Shown in pieces: positions 32,218 through 46,225 of a stretch of DNA of 64,000 nucleotides. This DNA comes from Agrypnia vestita (taxonomy: Eukaryota > Arthropoda > Insecta > Trichoptera > Phryganeidae), in NCBI GenBank assembly GCA_016648135.1, contig JADDOH010023704.1:1-64000 (forward strand). The letters are read 5' to 3'. How positions within the stretch are numbered: the first letter of the stretch is position 1; the number at the start of each line of letters is the position of its first letter. Made by a program: the position numbers and the translations under genes. The notes under the pieces are model-generated. The model was given only the letters and a program-made list of their open reading frames with translations. It was not told the DNA's origin and did no database searches.

Positions 32218-32340
32218 TGGTTTTGTGTTTAATTTGTAGAACTCCATCTTTATTTTTAGCGAGATTTAAAATAAATTAAATTTTAATCATTATTATTAAT
32301 GAAATTTAAAATGAATTAAATTTATAGAAATATTATTATA
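32218..32340 (-). repeat. Penelope 3'-end fragment with gypsy-side flank
   Basis: It reads GGTTTTGTGTTTAATTTGTA, GAACTCCAT, TTTTAGCGAGATTTAAAATA, as at 2342-2400. A second partial unit GAAATTTAAAATGAATTAAA follows in tandem. The block shared with copy 1 extends beyond the presumed PLE end into the segment next to gypsy pol. Confidence 0.6.
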
Positions 32341-32621
32341 GGTCGACCACAATCGAAAGACCATTCCCTAGCTTTGTCCGGTAAGAAGAAAGCGGGGGAA
32401 AAGTTGCCTGGCAAGCCCTATTACAAGCCTTAAGCCATGTATTCACTAGGGGACAAATCGCAAAACATTCCGCTCGGCATGTCGCATCAACATCTACGCT
32501 CATGTTTCGGGGACAATGACGCGGTCATTTGACGTGTACACACCGGGACTCGCATATCTTGTCGCGGAAATGTCACCCGATGATGTTATGATGACAACTG
32601 CGTATCTCATTTGGCGAAAAC

Positions 32622-32688
32622 GGGGTTCCGCGCAATTCGAAATGTTTTTTTGGGTCGCAATTTCAAATTAACGAGGTTTTACTGTAGT
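32622..32688 (+). repeat. pogo/Tigger-like end nested in the Harbinger-like element
   Basis: CGAAAACGGGGTTCCGCGCA leads to AATTAACGAGGTTTTACTG, the right-end signature also seen at 42158. Only this end is present. It lies between the two copies of the 45-bp Harbinger segment. Confidence 0.5.
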
Positions 32689-32754
32689 AAATGGAATATT
32701 ATTAAAAACAAGGTCCTTTTTGCAAATAATTACTGTTTTCCACACGTCACGGAA

Positions 32755-33003
32755 ATGTCGCCCTATGAGGTTATGATATCAACTGCGTATCTGTTTATGT
32801 TAATGAGTTTATCAAAACGTAAGAGGCGAAAAAAGAGGAGAATGCGAAATTATTTACTGCAAAGAGAAAGAAGGACGGACATTTTACGCGATCTTCGATC
32901 GATACAGCTCGATGAGTTCAAGAACAATTTCGTTTCCCCACACTGTCATCTTGACAGATACAGTGCATGCGTATTCACTCGTAAACATACCACGTGGTAC
33001 TGA
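32755..33003 (+). pseudogene. Harbinger-like transposase N-terminal fragment
   Basis: From the ATG at 32755 the frame reads MSPYEVMISTAYLFML, then a basic run KRKRRKKRRMRN, then LLQRERRTDILRDL and LDEFKNNFV. A hydrophobic start, a basic run and an L.R...G/TD..L..L....FKN.. stretch are what the N-terminus of PIF/Harbinger (HARBI1-like) transposases looks like. The DDE core is absent. The frame soon runs into the GC-rich right terminus. Confidence 0.45.
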
Positions 33004-33340
33004 CGCTTCGCGTAATGTTGCAGTGAGCTCGCTCGGGTACCGTGCGCATGGCAACGTTGCCACGGCACGTAGAAATGCCGCGCTATGTTGTGCGCGCCGT
33101 CGCGGAACAGTGTACGACGTTGCAACGTCACGTAGACTCTGTGCCGCGCGTGCTGTTGAGGGACAATTTGCCCCCTAGTGAATACATGGCTTCAATATGA
33201 TATTCCAAATAAATAAATATTTTTTAGTTTAAAAAAGGTTACTTACTTACTAGAAAAACTTATTTTGTGTTCATTTTTTGTTTCGTAACAACACACATAT
33301 TTTTTGCGCACATTCTTTTCAATGCGGTCTAGCTATAGTG

Positions 33341-33790
33341 AAATTTAAAATAAATTAAAGTTTAATAAATATTATTATTAAGTTCTGCGGGTTAATTATT
33401 TTTAGTGTGACAGTTGTTTCAGCTTGCAAGGCCATTATCAAACAGTGAATATACTACATATTCTCGACTTATTTATAAATTTTTTAGTTACCCCTTCCCC
33501 TTTAGAGTAATTAGATATTTTTGGTGAAGTCCTATATTAATGTTCGTTTTTTCCCGGGCACTTATCATTTAAGGTGCCTCGGTTTACAAAATCATATTTC
33601 CAGCTGCTCAAGTAAATTCACTCTAAAACCTTTTGTTTCTATGTGTAAAGGTGTTGACGCATTATTACCTAGCGGAATGTGGTTTTCATTTAATAAATGG
33701 GCCCCAAATTTTGACTCAAAATTGTTATTTTTATAGCAGTGCATGTGTTCCGCGAATCTAGTTAAAAAAAGTCCTTCCTGTTTATCCAAT
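33341..33790 (-). mobile_element. Penelope-like element fragment, copy 2
   Basis: Minus strand 33789-33592 encodes LFLTRFAEHMHCYKNNN and HIETKGFRVNLLEQLEI, the GIY-YIG C-terminal part. It then jumps to the 3'UTR (CGCTTAT…GATAATGGCC…), skipping the last ~40 codons present in copy 1. 5'-truncated and internally deleted. Confidence 0.8.
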
Positions 33791-34290
33791 TATCTAACAC
33801 ATGGAGAAAACATTAAAACTGCAAAAAATCCAAAAAAGTGGTTTTGAACCAAAAAATATATAGCTGCCATTAAACATACATGTGAATATATATCGCATAA
33901 AATAGCCTTATATTTGAAAAGTATATGACAAATAAACAACTGTTTTATTAACATTTTTCCTAAACAAATATTATTAAATCACTTCATTTAGGATAAATTT
34001 CTTTTACAACCATATTTTTTTTTGTCAGAATCAATAATGTTTTACATTATTTTTGTTGAATAATTTTGTTTCTAAACTAAAGTTATCCAGAGATATTATA
34101 AATCTAAATTCAACATTACTCTAATTTATCGAATTTGATGTTTTCTTTTGACGCATAATGTCAAAGTTGAATACGCCAAATAACATTAATAAATTCGAAA
34201 TCGGAACATTTTCTCATTCCTACTTCCTGTTAAGCGTTTACTCCCATAAACCGAGCGTAAAGATGTTACACATCAATTCACATATTCTTA
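33791..34290 (+). repeat. Dispersed repeat R2, copy without MITE insertion
   Basis: It matches 49110-49755 through GCCTTATATTTGAAAAG, TATTATTAAATCACTTCATT, CAGAGATATTATA, CTTTTGACGCATAATGTCAA and AACATTTTCTCATTC. Ends CCGAGCGTAAAGATGTTACA, a motif that is at the start in the other copy. No coding sequence. Confidence 0.6.
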
Positions 34291-35230
34291 TAGGACACCA
34301 AATTGATAATACTCTCATTGTAATAAATACATTATAGAATGAAAATTCTTCTGAAAGTAATGAAGACTTTTTAAAATATTGTGTCCTTCCTTTGTTTACA
34401 TAATTATCATATTAAAAAAACTTGATCATTCCTTATGATGTGAGAAACTTAGTTTACAATGTTTCAGTAGACAAATTTTAATAAAGCAACAATGAAAATA
34501 CTCACAAAATCTCAAGCAGTTCAAAACATGATATTAATAGGTTCACTGTCGCAGGTCCAAATCGGGTTTCTTCTACTACTTTGTTCAATATGTCGTACTC
34601 AAATAATCATTATAGTTTAATCAATTAAAATGATTTTAACCATCACTAACCAAAAATTGTTTTTGATCTAAGCAACATTGTGCTTCGGTTCCGTGTTCCG
34701 GTTATTCTTGAAGTTGGCAGTATTCTACCAATGCATACCATATCTTATTTTAATTTAAAATATTTTTTATCGTACAAGTTTGATGATTTCATGCAAAAAC
34801 AATTACACAAAGCACAAATATAATTAAGAAGTTTCCATTTTTTTATTTACGGATAATAAAAGTTTAAGTAAAATGACACAAAAATGTTAAAGAATCAATA
34901 AAATATCTCAAAATAAATATCATACGTATTTGTAAACAAATGAAAAAGTTATGGGACTTTAAAATTGTGCTTTAAAAATAATTTTGTTTCATGTGACAAG
35001 TCTAGCTTATCGTCACTTGACCTAAACAACGCAGCTCGTGTTCGCTCAGTAGCTAGTACCGCGAGGATCTCGGCTAGGTCAAATGACATCACAGGCGTTT
35101 ATTTCAGTTTACGTATTTTAGCGAGGCCACTGTCTTTCTGCGCTAAAATTCGTAAACTTAAAACATCTATATTCAAGAACACATTCATATTTGTGAAGTT
35201 GTAATTTTTCAGAAGAAACTTCAGTGAAAT
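34291..35230. other. Noncoding, one short inverted repeat
   Basis: AT-rich DNA. At 35105-35162 AGTTTACGTATTTTAGCG is followed by CGCTAAAATTCGTAAACTT, an imperfect 18-bp hairpin. Nothing else recognised. Confidence 0.4.
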
Positions 35231-35298
35231 TTTTAAAACCAAATTAATTAATCAATTAGAAAGACATACAGAAAAATCTAATTCACGAAAAAATATTT

Positions 35299-35371
35299 GG
35301 CTACTACCGGGATTTGACCCGAGCCACCTCCTTTCCGGGGCCGGTGCTTTAACCACTAAGCTATAGCAGCC
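35299..35371 (-). repeat. tRNA-like SINE head, left arm
   Basis: 73 bases, GGCTGCTATAGCTTAGTGGT through ATCCCGGTAGTAGCC. The 7-bp acceptor stem (GGCTGCT/AGTAGCC with one G-T), the A-box and the T-arm GGGTCAAATCCC fold as in a tRNA. The anticodon arm does not form a normal 5-bp stem, so this is a SINE head and not a functional tRNA. Confidence 0.65.
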
Positions 35372-35598
35372 TTGTATATTTCTGTGAATATATCGACCTT
35401 ATATGTAATTCTCACTTTATTAATTGATTAATTTTTATTTTTGTCCATTTTAGAGCCATTGACTTTTTTGATACGGATACGAGAATTCTCACTTTATTAA
35501 TTGATTAATTTTTATTTTTGTCCATTTTAGAGCCATCGACTTTTTGATACGGATACGAGAATTACATATAAGGTTGATATATTCACGGAAATATACAA

Positions 35599-35668
35599 GG
35601 CTCCTATTAATGATTAGAGCACCGGCCCCGGAAAGGAGGTGGCCCGGGTTCGAATCCTGGTAGTAGCC
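35599..35668 (+). repeat. tRNA-like SINE head, right arm
   Basis: Counterpart of the left head. The T-arm CCGGGTTCGAATCCTGG is intact with a canonical B box. The 5' half is decayed (GGCTCCTATTAATGATTAGA), and the A-box is weak. Confidence 0.65.
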
Positions 35669-35737
35669 AAATATTTTTTCGTGAATTAGATTTTTCTGTA
35701 TGTCTTTTTAATTGATTAATTAATTTGGTTTTAAAAA

Positions 35738-37490
35738 ATCTATTACTCAGCCACTTATTGACGGATTTCAACAATTTTTTTCACTGGTTTATTAGTTTAG
35801 ATCAATATTTTAATTTAACAATTGTGTTAATAAATATAGTATTATCAACATCATGAAACTTATACATTTTGAGAGTTATGAGTTTGACAGAGTCATTTTA
35901 ATCATTGTCAAATGTCATTTATTTCCCTCTCCGTGAGAGTCAGCAGCAGTCCAACCTGTCAAGGAATAGGATAATGGGTAACACGGAAAAAATAAACAAA
36001 CAAATGACTGTTGAATATTCCTTTTTAATAAAAAAAGAATATACAACGTATAAGTCTTTACTGAGTAGTAATATAGTTGATATTCTTACAAAATAATAGT
36101 TGTATTGATAATAAATACAAAATGTGATCTGTTCATTTGATGAAGACAAATTGCAATTTTCTCTATATTGGCAATGATAAATACAAGAATGCTTCAGCAA
36201 CCATTTTTTTCCATTTCATTAATCTTTTGTACAGTTTATACATCATCTTCAAAGTTATGAATTAGAAAAAATGATGTTTTATTCAATTGCACAATATTAT
36301 TAAATAAACTACTATTTTATATCGTAAAATTTGCGTCAAGTTACGACGCATTTTACGAGTATAATTTATTTTGTAAATGTAATGAAATACATAAAAACTA
36401 TTCATTTTCGATAACTTGACAAACGTCTAATAAAAACGTCATCGAGAAAAACAAATCTTAAAAAAAAATCTTCAAAAGCACATTAATATTTTAAATTATA
36501 TCACAAATTTTTATCTATCTGATTCGTACACACAAAATCAGGTAGATAAAATTTATAATTGAAAAGTAATCATTTTTCTGAGTGCTATTACTATTGTCAT
36601 TTATTTAATAGTGAGACTAATAATGTTTTATCGGCGACTCCCCGCATAAAATGTGTCGCAAATTGCGTTAAAAATAGCGCAATTGGAAAATTTCGCAACA
36701 TTTTATAGCAGGTTCACAGGGGGACATAGGGGCATCGAATATCTGTGTACATAGATACCAACAAGGAAGTACACATGGGCAACCTGTATTTACCTACGAC
36801 CTTATAATGATTAGCGTTGCTCAGTTTTCATGTGATAAAATAATTATTTAACTTCAGAACAGTCGTCAAAGTCTATAAGTTCTGATTATAAAATCTACTT
36901 AAAACATACGCACATGTGAAAGCTAAGAGAAATTTTGAAAATTTTGTTTCCAATTCTTCCGTATCTCTGGTAGCCATATTAATGTACGTTAGCATTAATC
37001 AATGCCGCATTTAAACTACGACATCAAAACTCAATTTTTTACTAAAACTATATTTACTAAGATTGACATTTATTGGGCTGATGTTAGATAAATCACGAAA
37101 TGCGACCAAAAATATTTTTGGATTTCACCAAAGTCTGTAATTTCCTTCATTTAGAACAGTGGTTGAAGAATTTGTAATAATGCATATCCCCGTCAATGGT
37201 TCTTAGTTTTTCAATGGTGTTTGTCTACATCTGGGTTTATTGTCTGCCAAAACATAGAAGATTAATCGAAAATATTATGTAATAAACTTATTTGAAAATG
37301 GCAAACATATCCAATGAGTGTAATGTAAGAAAAGAAATTTAATATTTGATGTTGATTTAAGAGAGGCGTCATCTTGTTCGGTGCGGCAATCTGCAGTTTC
37401 CAACGATGCAAAAAAATATGTAATCTTTTTAGGCAGCGGTAAAATGATTGAATACGTTGATAATAAAAAAAGATGTTAAAATTAAATTAT
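35738..37490. other. Noncoding with several small hairpins
   Basis: No gene seen. Hairpins: 36320-36352 (TCGTAAAAT…TGCGTC paired with GACGCATTTTACGA), 36505-36554 and 36638-36706 (ATAAAATGTG/CAACATTTTAT with CGCAAATTGCG/CGCAATT). They may be relics of foldback MITEs. Confidence 0.45.
36505..36554. repeat. Hairpin, ~16-19-bp stem
   Basis: AAATTTTTATCTATCTGATT (36505-36524) pairs with AATCAGGTAGATAAAATTT (36536-36554) with one mismatch and an A/T bulge, around an 11-base loop. Short for an animal pre-miRNA. Confidence 0.55.
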
Positions 37491-39607
37491 TTTATTGTAT
37501 CATATATTTTACATAGAACGCAGATATACACATAACAAAAAGTATGCTCTAAAGGAATACATCCGACTTAAAATTGGCAACCCCAGGATTTGTAGATATT
37601 ATATTTAAATTTGCCGAGCTTCAAACCATGTCACGACTTTGTCTAATTACACACATTTGCAAACTGCACACAGAACTTGTCGTTTATACATAACTATTTA
37701 ATACCAGCTAAGATAAAGATCAAAAGAAAAATGTAAATTTAAAGGGAATGATACATTATTGATGATGTGACTTTATACAATGAAATACGTATATAATTTA
37801 AACATGAAATCCGATGGATAATTTCCAAATGTTGATCTTATATCTAGGGTAATGTTAAGTGCGGAATGTTCCACCGGGGGCGGAAATCACTTGGTCAGAT
37901 TATAAATTTGATGATACTGACTTCATAAGTCTGCAGAAAACACACTTTGTGCCGTGACTCATAAATAAATACTATAGAAATGTTAAGCAGTTTTTCATTC
38001 CAAATAGACTGACGATTTCTAAAACTCGTTAAGAGATATTTATTAACAAAATTTTCAATCTGAAGAAACGTTCCGAGCGGTGGGACACTCTGCGATAGAT
38101 ATAAACGATACGGGTGTAAGTGTGTGTGAGCGTGCTACGGCGTTGGTCAGCTGTGATATCAAAATTCATAGTGAAAACGCTCGCGTGATATTCAAAATTA
38201 ACATTTGATACAAATTATAATGGCTAAGAAGATTTACAACTCAAAATGTCAACGAAGCGTTACAATGACCCCGAGATGGAAATCATTTAAAAAAAAAAGA
38301 AACATTCAATCATTCGCACAATCATTAAGTCAACAAAAATAATGCAACATACCGTAGTCTCCCGCGCTGGTTCTCCCAGCCGTCTCTAAACTCAGATTAC
38401 CTAATCTTATTCAACAACTTTCCCCTACGACATTTGCCCCGCACTGTACAACACGTCGGTCTCGATGGCCGAATCTCCTGCGAGACGAATACGACACAAA
38501 TAATGTCTAAGCGGAAAAAACTATTTGATATTTAATGCAATCGAGCGCTGCATTTCTTTAATGGAATGCTAGGATTTTCTGTTCTGGAAACGTTACATCA
38601 TACAATGTCATAAAGAATAGAAAAAAAAAAAAAGGTAAATCGATTAGCCACATACGTGTCCTACAAGTAGCAGATATAAAATATTCACTATACACATTGT
38701 TTCTTGTATTTGTGTTTTATCATTCAACAATGTCCAGCATGTACAAAGATCTATAATAATCAATTTAAATATGTCCTTATATTTATATAAGATTATGTAT
38801 CATTTTCAAAAGATCATCTTGTATAATATATTGTACGCATCTATTACACTCTCTATGTATTTTTTTTATATTTATTATTTTTTGGACAGGCTAACAATAC
38901 ACTTTATTAGACCATTTAATATTACTTGGTGAAATTATAAAAAAAATCTAAAATATCATTAATGATTTTTTATATGTATATAAAGCATTTTCAAAAATCT
39001 AAAAATGATCAAAAAAAATAAGACACTCGAATAAAAATAAATTATTACGAGTATGACACAAGTAAATAAAGTTAATTTCGCAACAATCCTCGCAATATAC
39101 AGCAAGATACTATAAAATTTTTATGTGATTGTTTTCAATTTATTAAAGTAATTTTAAACGCTAATAGTTTATTATCCGTACATTTCTAGGACAATATGCC
39201 ACTTCGGAGAATAACTAGACAATTTGAAAATGAAAAAAGCTGAAAAACTTGTGAAATAAAAAAATTTGATAAATGACGAGTGACATTTTCTCTCAAACGG
39301 CGCTGCGCAAAATGAAATGTCTTTTTAGTACCGGCCATACTACAAGCAGCATACGATTATTCAGCGGACAAAATATTGCATCTGGCACGTTATAAAGATA
39401 AATTTGGTGTGATTTTGAGCGGTTTACGTTTGAGAGATATGCAACTTTCTCGTGAACAGCAACATAAGACGGGATAGGCCCAATTTACGGAGGAAACTTT
39501 TTTCCATTGGCTTTTTGTACACTGTCGTCCATCTCGCTTTGGTGGTTGGTGAGGGGCAGTGGCGGGGGGGGACGGGGGCCGAGGGGACTGCTCCGTAGGG
39601 CCCTCAA
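37491..39607 (-). other. Probable PP1 3'UTR exon
   Basis: A strong acceptor (TTTCTTATTCCAG|TTGAGGG) opens at 39607 on the minus strand, and AATAAA stands at 37496-37491. The PP1 stop codon at 41120-41122 overlaps a donor-like AT|GTAAGC. Splicing from there into this exon would give ATT TGA, a stop one codon later. From 39607 a 70-codon proline-rich frame is also open if entered one base on. I read this as untranslated sequence. Transcript data are needed for the ends. Confidence 0.45.
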
Positions 39608-39896
39608 CTGGAATAAGAAATAAAAGGTCTGTCAGTGAGCTGGTAAATAGAATTAACATTGGAAAAGAGACAAAGAAGAAAAATCAAACAATTTCATGTT
39701 TATGAATATATAATAATAAATAAGTATAATTGTAATGTAATAATTTTTAAAATAAACATTCCGGAGTTTGGTATCAGACAATTTTAACTGCAAAAATTTA
39801 CCAAACATTTTGTATCCAATTTTTATTATTCTATCTATCTCTACCTATTCTTGAGACCTCACACATTTAAACATTGGTTATGGACACGAAATAGGA

Positions 39897-40790
39897 TATA
39901 TAGTAGAACCTCGTTTGTTCTAAATTCAAGTGATCAAAAAAAAATTGGAATTCAAAATTCAAGAAAACAATAAAAAAAAAACACAGTGAGATTGCAAAAT
40001 TTAGCAAAAATCTTAAACTTAAAACTCACGAAAAAAGGCGTTAAATTTATGAAAAACAGCAAGCTCATACAAGTTGTAAGTCCTGAGCCATTGTATATGA
40101 GAGATCTTCCATTCACTTTTCTCACATATAAATAGCTTCGTCTCTGTGAGACTTCCATAATTTATCTTTGAGTACCTACTATTTTCAAGAAATCATTTTG
40201 AAAATGCACCTGATCAACATATTTGTTCTTTTCACTTGCGAATTTTTTTTCCAGATTTTTTCATATTTGGATGGATGTAATCAAATATGTGTCTTTAAAT
40301 TTATGGAAGGCTTCTTCAATCTTCACTCGATTTTAACTTTCAATTCCGACTCAGACCAACACGTAGCAGTTATTAAAAATAAAATCACCATAAATACGTG
40401 AAATAATAAGTCAGTAATAATTTCTTCCGAAGAAAACTATACATTTTAACAACACAAGCACGTACTTAAGGGGAATTTAAATAATTTTAGACGCGTCCAT
40501 GTGCGAGTAATTAGCACAAATTAAAACTATCTGCCTCTATCTAGGATGCCAACCGAAGAAAGCATTTATTTGATTCCCCAATTTTAGGAATCGTGACATA
40601 ATATGTATAAAGTGGATTCCGCGAGGTACCTCCAAATACACCCTAGACAGGTGCGCAATATCAGAAGGCCGCGCGTTTTTTTTAAAACTTGTTAAAAAAA
40701 AATTTAATCACGTGTCTTAAAATGTCTTAATTTATGGTGCAAGAGTCCAAAAATTATTTCGTCTACGAATTATCCTGTTTTAAATGTACG
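39897..40790 (+). repeat. pogo/Tigger-like element copy 2, with an inserted repeat
   Basis: The left end AGTAGAACCTCGTTTGTTCT and the interior (AAATTTATGAAAAACA; CAAGAAATCATTTTGAAAAT) match 41681-42158. The right part resumes near 40690 (GTCTTAAAATGTCTTAATTT). The middle is interrupted by the 40062-40160 and 40306-40410 repeats. Confidence 0.55.
40062..40410. repeat. Dispersed repeats nested in the pogo-like copy
   Basis: 40062-40160 matches 23086-23175, and 40306-40410 matches 15490-15630. Pogo-like sequence between them (40182-40250) suggests two separate insertions or one mosaic element. Confidence 0.45.
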
Positions 40791-41119
40791 TCTTTAAGAA
40801 TGGAATGGAGAATGAATGATCTACATAATAATATAACTGAGACAATAATCAGTGTTACAAAAGAAGGATAAAGTGCTGTATAATGTTGTCAACCAATTGT
40901 CAAAAATGAGCCGATTATGCCAAATCACATATGTACCAGTAATAGAACTACCCTTTCACAAAGTTTGGTGAATAGACCGTGATGTCAAAAGGTTATCTGA
41001 TACCAAACCCTTAATTCCCAGTCAAATATCTTTCAGACTCCTGTTACGCAGAATCCAGTCAAAGGGCATTCCGCTATGGAAGACGTTCCAAAATGACAAG
41101 TGCAAGTATGGCAAGGTGC

Positions 41120-44752
<3,633 letters not shown>

Positions 44753-45650
44753 CTGGAAACGAGAGTTTTATAGTATTAATCAACTTTGAACCATTAGCTT
44801 CGCTTCAAAATATTTGCATATTCGGATAAATATTTAATAAGAGGTAATCACCAGGGGGTCATATGAAACAAACATCAATGTGGAGTTAATATTTTATTTA
44901 AAGCCCTCTCGTACATTAAACCCTTATATGAGGTCTTTAAAAAAACATCAAACAATCAAGTGCCGCAAACAGTACATTTTAAAATTATTTTTATGTTATT
45001 AAAAATTTTCGTGTATGAAAGGGTCAACAATAATATTATTTCCCGATATCGTTTTAAGGTCATGTTTAAAAAACAGAATTCTTGTTATTATTTAATCAAA
45101 TATTGATTGTATCACAACAAGCTACTAAATTCTATCCCAAAAATCAAGAAAAAGTATCCATATAAACATTAGTATGTTTTAGTGGACCACCAAACGCTCT
45201 AGCTAACATGTAGGTACTAGCAAAAAAAATTTCATACATGTCACTTAAAATTGAGTTAATTTATTGATGCTATGAAAAATAGATTGAATTTGTTGGACTC
45301 TGAAAGAAAATCAAATCCCAAAATGTCAAATACGGCCTTTTGAAAACCATGGTGACTTATTCATTTTAAATTATATTTTATATAATATCATTTTAAATTA
45401 TATTTATATATATTTCTCTTTCTTTTTCCTTCATTTGCTTAAAATTTTTAACTTTGTACTGAAAATTTATTTTATGTTGTTTTTTGTACTTAATTGTTTT
45501 CGTTTTTTATCTCTTATGTTTATAAAGTGAATAATATTTTGTAATAGTGTAACTTACAATTGTAAAAATGAACCTACAGACACACGTCTTTTTAGTCGTT
45601 TTGTGGGACTAAATATTATAAAATGTAAAGAAAATATATAGAAAAAAAAA
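44753..45650 (-). other. Upstream of the first visible PP1 exon, nothing coding
   Basis: AT-rich, with long A/T runs. It is expected to be PP1 intron, since the exon at 44752 starts mid-codon. No further exon recognised. Confidence 0.5.
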
Positions 45651-45654
45651 AAGC

Positions 45655-46225
45655 ATTAAACTAACCATACGCTGGCTACATTCATACATCTTCTCATGCA
45701 AGTTTTACAGTTGTTGAGGCTTTTAACAGGGGCATTCTCCAATATTTGTAGAATTTGATCTTGCCAGGTCCTATTTCTCTATTCCTCTTGCCTTCAACAT
45801 TCACCCCACATATTTTCTTAACCATCCTTTCCTCTTCTGGTTTGGTCGGCGTCCAGAAAGGTCGTAATAACACAGCATAATACCCCAGAAGACACAAACT
45901 AGAAGATTCCGAGTGACCGTGAAAACCTAAGAACATTCTTCATCCTTTCCTCGCTCATACGTTCTACATGACGAAACCATCCCAGCACTCCTTTCTTTAT
46001 TCTGTTTACCACACCGCAGCCAGCATTACATTCATTTCTAATTTGATCATTCCTTACTCTATCGATCAAAGATTTTCCATTACTTACCTTTACCTTAGTG
46101 ACCGCATTCAGTTTACTTTCATTCCTTTTTGCCAATTCCAGGCTTCACTTCCATACATTAGAGTTGGCACTAGAACGCCATTATGTACCGCTAGTCTTGC
46201 TTCTTTTGACAGGTTCATCCAGCAT
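45655..46225 (-). mobile_element. Decayed (TTAG)n LINE copy carrying a 106-bp insert
   Basis: It aligns with 7299-7850 and 27818-28151 on the minus strand (KRNREIG, RIKKGVLGWFRHVERM, then VLVPTLMYGSEAW-like sequence with stops). At 45835-45940 it is interrupted by 106 bp flanked by a 12-bp duplication. Confidence 0.75.
45835..45940. mobile_element. 106-bp insertion with 12-bp target duplication
   Basis: CATCCTTTCCTC occurs at 45823-45834 and 45941-45952, exactly flanking the insert. Without it the LINE sequence is continuous. The insert (TTCTGGTTTGGTCGGCGTCC…AAGAACATTCTT) has no A-tail or inverted ends. A 12-bp duplication suits target-primed retrotransposition. Confidence 0.6.

Larger units (their letters stand above)
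32432..33190 (+). mobile_element. PIF/Harbinger-like element, internally rearranged
   Basis: Terminal inverted repeats are AGCCATGTATTCACTAGGGG on the left and CCCCTAGTGAATACATGGCT on the right, exact over the 20 bases shown. The flanking triplets are TTA/TCA, near the TWA target of this superfamily. A short Harbinger-type N-terminal coding piece lies inside. A 45-bp stretch (GGAAATGTC.CCC.ATGA.GTT…ACTGCGTATCT) is present twice, at 32566 and 32748, around a pogo-like tail. Confidence 0.65.
35231..35737. repeat. 507-bp palindrome of two tRNA-like SINE units, head to head
   Basis: Arms 35231-35413 and 35557-35737 are inverted copies over ~180 bp (outer TTTTAAAACCAAATTAATTA; inner GTAATTCTC/GAGAATTAC). 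Each arm contains a tRNA-like head. The centre is a 76-77-bp unit repeated in tandem (35411-35487 and 35488-35563: CACTTTATTAATTGATTAAT…GATACGGATACGAGAATT). The arms differ at scattered positions, so it is not an assembly mirror artefact of one read. Confidence 0.75.

Noticed and set aside
34965..35204. 79-codon open frame
   Set aside because: No domain, no splice context, and it spans a small inverted repeat.
39390..39607. Proline-rich coding exon (VEGPTEQSPRPP…)
   Set aside because: It is in frame only if the last PP1 core exon is skipped, which would remove structural strands. Treated as 3'UTR unless transcripts show otherwise.
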